A stretch of DNA of 64,000 nucleotides from Pseudobdellovibrionaceae bacterium (GTDB lineage: Bacteria > Bdellovibrionota > FAC87 > UBA2466 > JACKAF01). The stretch is from assembly GCA_020635235.1 (NCBI GenBank), contig JACKAF010000002.1, forward strand, positions 1-64,000, written 5' to 3'. Made by a program: the position numbers and the translations under genes. Position 1 is the stretch's first letter. Each line of letters begins with the position of its first letter. Below, one piece after another: positions 18,461 to 27,700 of this stretch. The notes beneath the pieces are model-generated. The model worked only from the letters and a program-made list of their open reading frames with translations, searched no databases and was not told the DNA's origin.

Positions 18461-19159
18461 TCAGCGAATCAATTTCGGCTCAATCCGGCAGGCATCCGAC
18501 AAGGTCTGGTATGCGTCCGCCCGAGAAATGAAGTCCAGGTGGGAAAAATCGGACACCGTGTAATTGTCCCCATAGGGCAAGGCGCCGGAGTCAAAGGGCG
18601 AACTTACGAACCGGTCAATCGGTGAATAGAGCGAGCACGGAGCCCACGCCTGTACCACTGGCGAGACCTTTTCCAGCCAAGCGACTAGCTCTGCGTTTCG
18701 GTAGGGAGTTAAGAAGTCCACCCATTCCCCGCATCTTTTGAAACCGCACCCTAAAGCTTTTTTGTCCTGCCCGTTTGCCACACCCGCTAGACCGATAAAC
18801 TTTTTGATCTGGTGCTGCCAGGGGGCGTCGGCGAGACAGTACATTGCGATGAACTGTCCCAATGAATGTCCCACAATAATGACCGAAACGTCTTTGGGGA
18901 CACTCGCAATCTTCTCATCCATCTTTTTGCGCAGGACTCGGCAACTTTTTTTCAGGCTCGATTTGTAAGGGTAGAAAAACTGGCTCAAGTTCTCTGCCGG
19001 CCAGCCCGCCCCTTCAAACTGCCGCATCAAACGGTGCATCGAAGTGATGGCCGGTGAAGCGCCCCCAGGCACAAAAAACACCAATGATTTCGTATCGGCG
19101 TGGGCGGGGAAAGAGAGGGCTACAGGGAGCACAACGAGCTTGGCGAAACGGGCTAACAT
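18461..19159 (-). CDS. Secreted lipase-like alpha/beta hydrolase
   Basis: The 232-residue protein has a signal peptide (LVVLPVALSFPAHA) and an alpha/beta hydrolase core. The N-terminal FFVPGGAS is followed by the nucleophile elbow IVGHSLGQF near residue 97, then an acid candidate in YSPIDRFV and a His in FSHLDFI. This triad order matches class 2/EstA-like lipases. Three cysteines (GCGFKRCGEW and PCSLYS) suggest disulfides outside the cytoplasm. The substrate is unknown. Confidence 0.7.
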   Translation of the reverse strand: MLARFAKLVVLPVALSFPAHADTKSLVFFVPGGASPAITSMHRLMRQFEGAGWPAENLSQFFYPYKSSLKKSCRVLRKKMDEKIASVPKDVSVIIVGHSLGQFIAMYCLADAPWQHQIKKFIGLAGVANGQDKKALGCGFKRCGEWVDFLTPYRNAELVAWLEKVSPVVQAWAPCSLYSPIDRFVSSPFDSGALPYGDNYTVSDFSHLDFISRADAYQTLSDACRIEPKLIR

Positions 19160-19250
19160 GCTAATTTTATCGGTTTAGCAGCGCAAAAACTGTTGCCAAA
19201 TGTCGACAGGTATGTGAAACGCCTGGCTAGTTGCTGAAAAGGAGAGTCAG

Positions 19251-19646
19251 ATGTGGAGTGAATTCAAGAAGTTTGCGATGCGCGGAAATGTCGTCGACAT
19301 GGCTGTGGGCATAATCATCGGGGCAGCGTTTGGGAAAATCGTTTCGTCCCTTGTAAACGATGTCATTATGCCACCCATTGGAATGCTCGTCGGTGGAGTG
19401 GATTTCTCAGATCTAAAAGCCGTCTTGCGTGCGCCCGTTGGCGACGCGGCCGCCGTGACAGTAAACTACGGCGCCTTCATTCAGACCGTTTTTGATTTTT
19501 TGATTGTGGCGTTTTCTATATTCATGCTTGTGAAAGTCATGAATAAGTTACAGCAGAAAGAAGAAGCCGCGCCGGCAGCTCCGCCCGCTCCTCCAAAAGA
19601 GCAGATACTGCTGGAAGAAATTCGAGATATTTTGAAATCCAAGTAG
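19251..19646 (+). CDS. mscL: Large-conductance mechanosensitive channel MscL
   Basis: The 131-residue protein opens with the MscL hallmark [28 protein letters not shown] second helix follows ([23 protein letters not shown]), then a Pro/Ala linker and the C-terminal helix [13 protein letters not shown]. MscL is a homopentameric inner-membrane valve that opens under hypoosmotic shock. GGAGAG lies nine bases before the ATG. The length is standard. It is followed after 17 bp by a DUF481 barrel gene. Confidence 0.97.
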   Translation: MWSEFKKFAMRGNVVDMAVGIIIGAAFGKIVSSLVNDVIMPPIGMLVGGVDFSDLKAVLRAPVGDAAAVTVNYGAFIQTVFDFLIVAFSIFMLVKVMNKLQQKEEAAPAAPPAPPKEQILLEEIRDILKSK

Positions 19647-19663
19647 TACGGAGAGGAATAGAA

Positions 19664-20389
19664 ATGAAACATTTACTGCTTTTTGTCGCCTTTTTTTTCG
19701 TGATAGCGGCTTCAGCGCGCGCTGAAGACGAGGCCAGTCAATGGGCTCACAAGTCGCAGCTGGGGATTGCCCTGAGCGGCGGTAACAGTGATTCGCAGAC
19801 CTACAACGTTAAACAAGACACGAGCTATTCTTGGACGGGGAACCGCATCAAGTCGTCAGGGCACTATCTCTTTGGTAAGGCAGCGGGTGTTGCGGCCGCT
19901 GAAAACTGGCATTTGGATCTGCGCTATGAGCGAGAGCTAAGCGAGCATTTTTCCGTGTACGCTGGCCCTGGCATCGAGGGCGACTTCTTTTCGGGCTTTA
20001 GTAATCGCATCAACCTGGGGCTCGGCGGAAAGTACTGGATCCTTCCGGGCGACAAAAAGAACAACTACCTCTTCGTTGAAGCTGGTTATTTGCACCAGAG
20101 ACAAAACAATATTGGCGGAACGGTTACTAATAGTAATTTCATCCGTACCTACGCCGAGGCCGGCAAAAGCCTAACGGATGCGGTGAGTACCAAGGTGTAT
20201 GTCGAAGTGCTTCCTGACTTGTCGCAAGGGCAAAACTTGTTAATCAATTTCGAGCCGTCTATTGCGGTCGCTTTGAGTAACCACTTCTCGATGCAACTGG
20301 CTTTTACGGGCCGCTACGACGGTCTTCCTAACGCTGGCAAGAAGAACTTTGACTGGCAATATACCACTTCGCTTGTTGCCAGTTATTAG
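19664..20389 (+). CDS. DUF481 (YdiY-like) outer-membrane protein
   Basis: The 241-residue protein has a signal peptide (LLLFVAFFFVIAASARAE). The DUF481 barrel pattern begins with WAHKSQLGIALSGGNSDSQTYN, then RYERELSEHFSVYAGPGIEGDFF and NRINLGLGGKYWIL. Close regularly spaced beta strands run to the terminal VASY. The family is salt-induced in some bacteria, but its molecular role is unsettled. GGAGAGG stands just upstream of the ATG. The spacing to mscL suggests a shared osmotic-stress transcript. Confidence 0.8.
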   Translation: MKHLLLFVAFFFVIAASARAEDEASQWAHKSQLGIALSGGNSDSQTYNVKQDTSYSWTGNRIKSSGHYLFGKAAGVAAAENWHLDLRYERELSEHFSVYAGPGIEGDFFSGFSNRINLGLGGKYWILPGDKKNNYLFVEAGYLHQRQNNIGGTVTNSNFIRTYAEAGKSLTDAVSTKVYVEVLPDLSQGQNLLINFEPSIAVALSNHFSMQLAFTGRYDGLPNAGKKNFDWQYTTSLVASY

Positions 20390-20391
20390 GA

Positions 20392-21384
20392 TCAGAATAC
20401 CGGCCAAAGTCGAGGTGAAACACCGGCCTCTACGATCCGGTTCTTATCGATCTTGATCTGAGGTACAAACTGCACGCCGCCTTCGCCGTCCGAGTAGCAG
20501 GTATCGACGATACTGGCGTCGCCTGTGACGAGCGTGCTTCCGTTGAGGTCTCGGGTGAAAACGGGGTTTAGCAGAACCGCACCCTCGCGCAAGGGAGTAC
20601 CCAGCATGTGCTCCCGGAGTTTCGCTACAATGGCGCTTGCCGTGAGCTTAGCGATTTCTGCATCCGCCTGAGCTTTGATTTTTCTCGGGCAGCGGCCTTC
20701 AGTTTCAGGCGTGACGACTTTGACGTCCGTTTTTACTTCCTTTTCGTCTGCCAATTCCATGAGAACCTTGGCGATCGGGTCCTTTTCAATAGACGCTTCG
20801 GTGAGTACGGCAAACTCCGAAAAGCCGTTGTCAGGCTCGACTCCCACTGTAGAGAGTGCCCCTGTGAGCGTGAGTACCAGCTTGTCGCTCTTTTGCTTCT
20901 CGGGAAACCACACGTAGCGCGTTTGCAGATTCTCTGCTCTTCCGGTCGGTACGCGGTAAGGCTCCCCAGTGAGTTTACCTTTTTTAACAGTCGCGATGGT
21001 GTGCTCCAAAATTCCGCGGCCTACTTGATAGCTCTTTTCACCGATCGATAGCGTGAATTCGGGAAGGGCATTTCCACTCAGGTGTGTTACGGTCTTTGCA
21101 TATCCCGGGATGAATCGGATTCCGTAGATCTCAACGGGCTTTTCAAACTGTATTGAAAGCGTCTCTCCCACGCCCACATCTTTGGCTCCCTCGATCCAGG
21201 CGGTCTTGGGGTTCCCGTCTATGAGATTCTCTGGCCCGTACTGAATTTTACGAGCGGGTTTAAGAGCCGAGCTGACAGTCAGCACCGCCTTCGGGCCGAA
21301 GGCCTCAGTCTCCACAGAAAGCTCGGAGGCCGTTGCCAAAACAGTGAGTCCCATGCAGGAGAGTGCAAGCAGCTGCCTAATCAT
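20392..21384 (-). CDS. Exported protein with discoidin-like (NADase-type glycan-binding) domain
   Basis: The start at ATG 21384 (MIRQLLALSCMGLTVLATA) gives 330 residues with a signal peptide; an upstream start would add 24 non-signal residues. Residues about 25-190 have the F5/8-type C/discoidin-like layout: YGPENLIDGNPKTAWIEGA, then LSIQFEKPVEIYGIRFIPGYAK, and VWFPEKQKSDKLVLTLTG near the end. This layout recurs in the NADase-type glycan-binding domain. The C-terminal half is unassigned and has a CYSDGEGG motif. It is presumably a surface or periplasmic binding protein. Confidence 0.6.
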   Translation of the reverse strand: MIRQLLALSCMGLTVLATASELSVETEAFGPKAVLTVSSALKPARKIQYGPENLIDGNPKTAWIEGAKDVGVGETLSIQFEKPVEIYGIRFIPGYAKTVTHLSGNALPEFTLSIGEKSYQVGRGILEHTIATVKKGKLTGEPYRVPTGRAENLQTRYVWFPEKQKSDKLVLTLTGALSTVGVEPDNGFSEFAVLTEASIEKDPIAKVLMELADEKEVKTDVKVVTPETEGRCPRKIKAQADAEIAKLTASAIVAKLREHMLGTPLREGAVLLNPVFTRDLNGSTLVTGDASIVDTCYSDGEGGVQFVPQIKIDKNRIVEAGVSPRLWPVF

Positions 21385-21601
21385 AGTATCCCTCGTTGCT
21401 AATATCGTATTGTGTCCCAGGCGGGACGTCGAGCGGTACGCCCAAGTCCGTCTCACGAATGAGATCGTCTCAAAGTTGAAACAGGGGCGGGAATTTAACT
21501 AGCTGAGATTATTGAAATTCAACCGATGGGTTTTTGGTACGTTTTCTGCTCTAACTAGTCGCGTTGTCTTAAAGAAACACCGGGGGCGGAGGGAGTACGT
21601 C

Positions 21602-24600
21602 GTGAAGAAATGGATCGCTTTCTGTTTAATGGGAATAGGTGGTTTGAGCCCAGCGGATCCGCCGGGACCGGAGAAACTCCACTACATGGTGGATCAAGCG
21701 CTGCTGTCGCAGGCCACCTTTGCCGATCGGGTAGCAGCGGATGTTCTGCGCCGGCTCTATGAAAGAGAACCAGACCTAGATCCGGTAGAAGGCGGCAGAT
21801 TTGCGTACCGTATCAAGACAGCCTGGGACAACAAATATGGCCCTCTCGCTGATCGGACGCGGCGCGAAGCCCTCGGCAAAGAAGCGACGGGAATGGGTAA
21901 TGCGTTGGTTGACTCTCTATGGTCACTCAGTCCCAAGCCGCTTGCCAAAGAGGCTTTGAGAAGCGGCTGGAAGGAGTGGGGCCGGCAAAGCCGAATGTTT
22001 GAAGATGAGCTTGGGGTGAATCTCGCGCTAAACGAGGGTGGCGATGTGCTGTGGTCGCTGATGGATAGCTCTTTACAGCAGCGGCTGTCCATCGCAGATA
22101 ACCTTGATCTGGCAGAAAAAAACCCGAGGTACAAGAAAGTTCTCGAAGGCTTATGGAAGGATCCCCTAAAAAGCTTGCATCTGGACGACGATGATACCGA
22201 TTGGGAGCGCCTGCACCCGGGTGCCGCGCAACTGTGGCGCAGTCAAAGTATTGAGGACAAGATTGATGCCCTTCGCAAAGGGGGGCTGAGCCCCCAGCAA
22301 AAGAAAGAATATGCGGATCTATTTGCACAGTTCTTGAAAAAACAAAAAGAGTTAGCCAAGCCTTCTGGCGAAGAAATGTCCGAGCAGCGGCGGGCTCAGT
22401 TGGAAAAGGAAATCGCGGAAAAGTATGCGCCGTACTTTGGATTGAGCAGCGTCCTTGAAGAGGCAGGAAAAAAAATTCCTGAGTTAGGCGCTTTATCCCA
22501 CGCCACGCGAGGGGCCCTGCAGATAGGGCAGTTACTGGATCGTTTCTCCAACAATTTGATTTCCGCGCCGCAACTTCTAATGGGGAGTTACGGTATTGTC
22601 AGCGGCCTCATCCAGGGGATGCAATCGATTTTGAACCCGCGCCCCTCGGATACACAAATTCTGCTCGAAGCCATTGGACGTCTGCACACCGAGGTGCGCG
22701 AACTGCGAATTGAACTCGCTGAATTTCGCGCCGATGTGCGCCAGTGGTTTGACGAACTCGAAGCTTCGCTCATGAACCGCTTGGGGAATTTGGAACGTAC
22801 ACTCAATGCGAACCACCGTGAACTCAGCCAGCTGCTTTACGATCACGCGAAATCGATGGGAGCCACCCAGGAGCAGCTGTTACGGCTCGAACAGAACATG
22901 CTCTCCGCCTTCACCGAAGTCGCGATGCGCGACATCCGCAACTTTCATAGTCGCGTCGATTGGACCAAGGAAGATCTGGACTACTTTAATTACAATGACA
23001 CGATGGCGGCGTTTTACAACTGCGCCCGTTTCACGGCTACCGACACCACGATGAGCGGCCGCATCGCCGGGCTGACTGGGGGCGAAGGGATCGTAGCGCT
23101 TTTGGAAAAGCTACACCAGCCTCTAAATACGACGACAGATTATTGGAACCGTATTGGCGCCACAGCAAGCTATTATCGTGAACTCGGTCTGGAAGTTCAC
23201 GCTGATCCCATTCCGAACCCCAAAGTGTGGGCGCTTTGTGCGAGCGACTACCTGAAAATGGCCAAAAAATGGCCGGAATATTTTGCCCGCCATGCGCGTA
23301 CGGATCAGGGCTCGCTCTCTAATCTCGCTGGGATTCTCCAAACGGGGAATAGCTTGCGCGAGTTTCTTAAACAGGTGGAAGCGCAGTCCAAAGCGGACAA
23401 CGGGATGCAGGAAGAGTTGTTCGCGTACCAGCCGAAACTTATTAACCACCTCGGCGACGAAATGGGAAATTTGCTCGCAGACTTCAAAAAGAAGCACCAC
23501 TTCACGGCGGCGACTCTCTACGGGAACCAGCCGGATGATGCCGTTCGTAAGGAGTACGTTGTCAACCGGGCGATACCAAACTTCACCGGTAAGATTGGTA
23601 AGTGTAGCGGCTTTAGTTTGGCAGGGGTTCCTACCAACAAGGATAAACAGCAGGAACAATTCGGAGATCCGGTCCTTGAAGTCAACGGCGATCAAAGGGC
23701 AATCATTGCGGCTTGGATCCCGACAGAAATCCATATTCTGGAGCAACTGGGTGTGGGTAACATCCATATCTGCTACGATGAATTCGGGTTTACCGAGGAA
23801 GTATCCAATAGAGATGCGAACGTACCGCAGCAAGTGCGCGAGGATTTTCCGACGACGATGGCTTTTACGATTCGTTGGAATTACGCCAAAACCTATACTC
23901 GCTTCCGGATGAGCTTTGTGGTCGCGGAAGACTTTAGAGGGCCTTTTCCGAATCGAGAGGTTGTTTTTGATCAACTGCGGACGACGACCCGACGTTACTA
24001 TGAACTTTCCGGAAGCGGGCGAGGTGCTGACATGATCACGATGGCGATGACAAAAGACGGGCAGCCCCGCATGAAATTGAATGAGCTTATTAAGCAGAGC
24101 TTTATGGGAGAGGATCACAACCCCAACTCCGGCCACAAAGCGGAGATTGTCAAAGACTGGGCGAGCCCAGTGCTCCACGATGTCGTCTTGGCGGGCAAAC
24201 GTAAAGAGTTTGAGGAGATGCTCAGGAGCCGCTTTGATGCCCCGGTCGGGGATACGGCGACGTACCTCAAAGCTTTGGATGCCAGTCGGGCGGCGATTGT
24301 GGACTATGCTCGGTTGGTAATAGGGGACGGCTTTATTACAGACGAATACGCACCGGTGCGGGATGCGTTGGCAAAACTCCCTGACGGCGCGGCCTTCCAG
24401 AAAGCCGTGCGTGCGCGACCGGAGTTATTTGCACAAGCGGAGTCCCGGAAACAGGCGTTGAGCGAACTCTTGGCGCCGTACCAGGCGCTGCACACGAGTC
24501 TCAAAAAGCTCGCCCTGGATGAAAAGTTGGCGCAACAGAGGCATGCGCTTTTGGAGGACGTCCTGGAACCCCTTGAGAGCTTCTTTTTGGGGAAAGCCCA

Positions 24601-24679
24601 GGAGATGGACGACGCCATTTTCCCTGCGTATTTTCCTGAGGCCCAGCTTTCGGCGCTCGAAGTGAGCCAAGAAGAGTAG
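21602..24679 (+). CDS. Giant exported protein with hydrophobic segment and coiled coil, function unknown
   Basis: The start at GTG 21602 (VKKWIAFCLMGIGGLSPA) is preferred because GGAGGG lies about 10 bases upstream and a signal peptide then begins at once; this gives 1025 residues. Charged helices fill residues 30-300. A hydrophobic stretch near 318-343 (LISAPQLLMGSYGIVSGLIQ) precedes a long coiled coil at about 350-440 (heptads such as LHTEVRELRIELAEFRADV). A globular region with few cysteines and a helical C-terminus follow. No enzyme motif was found. Hydrophobic segment plus long coil resembles alpha-helical pore-forming proteins only in outline. Confidence 0.7.
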   Translation: MKKWIAFCLMGIGGLSPADPPGPEKLHYMVDQALLSQATFADRVAADVLRRLYEREPDLDPVEGGRFAYRIKTAWDNKYGPLADRTRREALGKEATGMGNALVDSLWSLSPKPLAKEALRSGWKEWGRQSRMFEDELGVNLALNEGGDVLWSLMDSSLQQRLSIADNLDLAEKNPRYKKVLEGLWKDPLKSLHLDDDDTDWERLHPGAAQLWRSQSIEDKIDALRKGGLSPQQKKEYADLFAQFLKKQKELAKPSGEEMSEQRRAQLEKEIAEKYAPYFGLSSVLEEAGKKIPELGALSHATRGALQIGQLLDRFSNNLISAPQLLMGSYGIVSGLIQGMQSILNPRPSDTQILLEAIGRLHTEVRELRIELAEFRADVRQWFDELEASLMNRLGNLERTLNANHRELSQLLYDHAKSMGATQEQLLRLEQNMLSAFTEVAMRDIRNFHSRVDWTKEDLDYFNYNDTMAAFYNCARFTATDTTMSGRIAGLTGGEGIVALLEKLHQPLNTTTDYWNRIGATASYYRELGLEVHADPIPNPKVWALCASDYLKMAKKWPEYFARHARTDQGSLSNLAGILQTGNSLREFLKQVEAQSKADNGMQEELFAYQPKLINHLGDEMGNLLADFKKKHHFTAATLYGNQPDDAVRKEYVVNRAIPNFTGKIGKCSGFSLAGVPTNKDKQQEQFGDPVLEVNGDQRAIIAAWIPTEIHILEQLGVGNIHICYDEFGFTEEVSNRDANVPQQVREDFPTTMAFTIRWNYAKTYTRFRMSFVVAEDFRGPFPNREVVFDQLRTTTRRYYELSGSGRGADMITMAMTKDGQPRMKLNELIKQSFMGEDHNPNSGHKAEIVKDWASPVLHDVVLAGKRKEFEEMLRSRFDAPVGDTATYLKALDASRAAIVDYARLVIGDGFITDEYAPVRDALAKLPDGAAFQKAVRARPELFAQAESRKQALSELLAPYQALHTSLKKLALDEKLAQQRHALLEDVLEPLESFFLGKAQEMDDAIFPAYFPEAQLSALEVSQEE

Positions 24680-24728
24680 ACGGGTTATAACTTATGCGAC
24701 TATCGCGATGCGCTAGACGTGCCTAAGG

Positions 24729-24752
24729 ACAGCGGCTGGCGCCGCTGTTTTA
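24729..24752 (+). terminator. Intrinsic terminator after the 1025-residue protein gene
   Basis: A perfect eight-pair stem ACAGCGGC/GCCGCTGT with loop TGGC lies at 24729-24748 and is followed by a short T-run. It lies 50 bp after the stop of the upstream gene and touches the stop of the convergent gene. Confidence 0.6.
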
Positions 24753-27700
24753 GGGAGAAGCCTTCTTGTTGGCCCATTGTTTCATGAACTCCGCAAAGGC
24801 GGCTTCTTCCAGTTTTTGGTGCGCCTCCCACCGATCATAGTCTTCGTCACTTGGATCGTAAGGTAAGAGTAGCTGCTGGAAGGCTTTGTTTTCGACAAAG
24901 GCTTCGCGGAAAATTCGAATGCTGCCTTTATCGGCATCAGTTTGAGATTCCCATGTCTTCAGTATGGCCGAGATTTTCTCATCGCTAAAATGAGCAACAA
25001 TCGCGTGGTGGTCCATTTTTTTTGCGGCGAGTTTCTCAGCCCAATTAGCTGGCAACTCCATGCCCTCGCTGAGTACGTACTGTCGTGCAAGTCTTCGAAT
25101 GGCGCGCCTTTGAATGGCGTCCACCTCTTCAAATTCGTGGATTTCCCCGTACTTTTTCGCAATCCATTCGTTGGCTTCCAATTCGATCTGATCTTCGACC
25201 TCGTCCCGAGTGAATCGGCCGCCAAGTTGCTTCCAAAACTTGTTGGGAGGGATGGCATACATCGGGAGTTGGGTTCGGGCTACTTCCATGTAGGATTCGT
25301 AGAGTTCTTTTTCCAGACGGGCCTCTTGAAGCCGTCTGCGATCCTCATCTGAGAGTTCCAAGTCCTTGGGGAGATCCGGAGTGGGCTGATCTGCCGGGTG
25401 CACCAGTTCGGGCTCGGGCGTTGTCGGCTCCTCAGTGGGAGCGTCGGGGTTCGGCTCCTCCTCAGTCACCTCATCGTCGTCATCCGCATCATCGTCTTTG
25501 GGTTTTGTTTTTGGCTTTGGTGCTGGTTTTGGTTTGGTATCGGCTTTGGGCTTGGGCGGCTTTTGGGCTTTAGGTTTAGGCTGGGCTTGGGTTTCGATGT
25601 CCGGCTCGCTTTTGGGGACAGTTTCTTCGTCCGTTTTCGGTTCGATTTTCGGTTTTGTCTCCGTGGTGAGTTCAGCCAGGACTCGTTTGGCGACAATTTC
25701 AACGATAGCGATTGAGTGCCGTCGGTGACTTTCATTTGAAGCCCCGCGAAGTCCAAAAGAGTAAATCTCTTCCGTGAGGACTTCTGCAAGCGTCTCCCTC
25801 GGGAATGTTTCATTAAACCTTTTCCAGATGCCCAAATCGCCCGCCTCGCGCGCGGCTTCGATGCGTGCTCTCAGACCTTCCAACACGAGCCGCCAAACGT
25901 GTCGGTTATACGGGTATTCACCCTGGGGTAGGGCGAGCATCAATTTGCGATCGTCCTGCGTGTACCAGCGGTAGAGTTCCATAAAACCATCATAGTAGCG
26001 AAGCTTTCGCCCGTAGACGTCCGCCTGTGTCTTCACATAATCAATGTTTTGGATAATGAAGTCCGCAGACATATTGTGGATGAATATCTCTTTGAAAAGC
26101 ACTGCCCTCTGCTCGATGGGTTCGCGCGAGTGTCCGGAGATGTTGTTAAGCCAGGCGCGACCGATGATCCCGTAAACGTCTTTTGGAATCATGGCGAGGA
26201 CGTCCGATCGATCGAGTTTGTTGCTCGAGATGCGCGCATCGCGGTCGCTTGGCATCGGTTTTTTGAGCTCGTGGAAACGAAGGATGCAAAGATCCCGAAT
26301 TCCACGGCGCGCGATCTCGGTTTCGGCGTAGAGGGTGGCGTTACGTCCTAGGCCGCGCGCGTACCACCAACGCCGTCGCTTCTCGATGGCTTTATGAATG
26401 TCTTGCGCTGAAAAACGCGGTGTCGGTCCATCCCAAAATTCTTCCGCTGCTAGAGAGAATTTTTCAAGCTCTTGAGTGACGAGGCCGTGTAAGCGAAGGA
26501 CAATATTTCTCCACTGCTCGTTTGTGAACCCGGAGTTGTCGTCTCGAATAAAAAGTCCGGTGGGGATTTTTGCGGTCTCCTTGCCTTCTTTCTGGTAGGG
26601 ACTCGCGTTGGACCACTGTCCAAGAGCGGAGGCTTCCTCCCTAAGGCACGCAAGGAGTGCTTTTTCCGTCCGTGTTGCCAGCGGTTCGGAACGTTCAGCG
26701 TCGGTCTGGGACGCTAGGATGGCGAATACCTTCCAAGGGGGAATGCTTCTGGCTCGAGTAAAATAGGTTTGTGACAGGCTTCTTAATCGTGAACGCACGT
26801 CTTTAACCAGGTTGACGTTTTCATCGGAGAAAGTTTGCGCAGAGAAGAGACCCTCACTATGGCGCAAGATTTCCACATAGCTCATGAACTTGGGAAAGCC
26901 CGTCAAACGATAGACTTTGCTGTTCGACCCCTGCACGTCCTTCGGTAGCTCGCTGACAAAAAGTAATGTGGGGTATAGTTTCACAAAGAGCTTCTCAAAG
27001 TTGCCTCGAAGTTCGGTGTCCTCGGGTTCTACCTTTTGCCAGAGATCTAGGGCACGCTTCCTGAGTTCCTCGCCTACGCGATCGGAAACGGCCTGGCGGT
27101 CTAGTTTGCGACTGGAAATCTGCATCTCCCAGTTGTCCGGCAATGTGAGATTGTTACCGCGTGCAATGGCGAGTACGAGGGGGCGCAGGGAGCGATCTAC
27201 AATGGCGCGGATTTCGTACCTACGGGGACTTAGGACGAGGCCTTCTTGCCGGAACGTGCTAACTCCGTTGCCAATGGCCTCAAGCACGTCGGATTCGGAG
27301 TGGTGTTTCCAAAAATCATCAAGTGTTACGCCGTAGCGCGGGCAGAGTGCGGCAAGTGCGTACGGAATGCGTGTGGCCACGGCCCGCCAGTACCGAATGG
27401 GATCTTCACCTTCTTTAGCAAGAGCTTCGGTTTGGGTTGGATCCGCTAAACGCGTTTGCAGGCGTTTTTTCATGCGGTCGACTACTAACTTTAGAACTGG
27501 ACTGAGCTCCGTAGTCGGATCGAACTTGGGCGTGCGGGCCGTATAGAGTGCGAGTTCGAGGTCAATCCGCTCCCATGTATTTTGGGGAATGGCTTTGTCG
27601 CCTGTTACTACCTTGAGTTCGTTTTCGATGTCCGCACGCAAGCGGGTCATTGTGGGAGGGTCAAAATGGATTGGGAAGAATAGGCCGTCCGTCCACGGAT

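Noticed and set aside
25398..25728. Glycine/Phe-rich plus-strand frames
   Set aside because: They are the complement of the Lys/Pro/Asp linker of the 1367-residue protein; low-complexity text makes long antisense frames.
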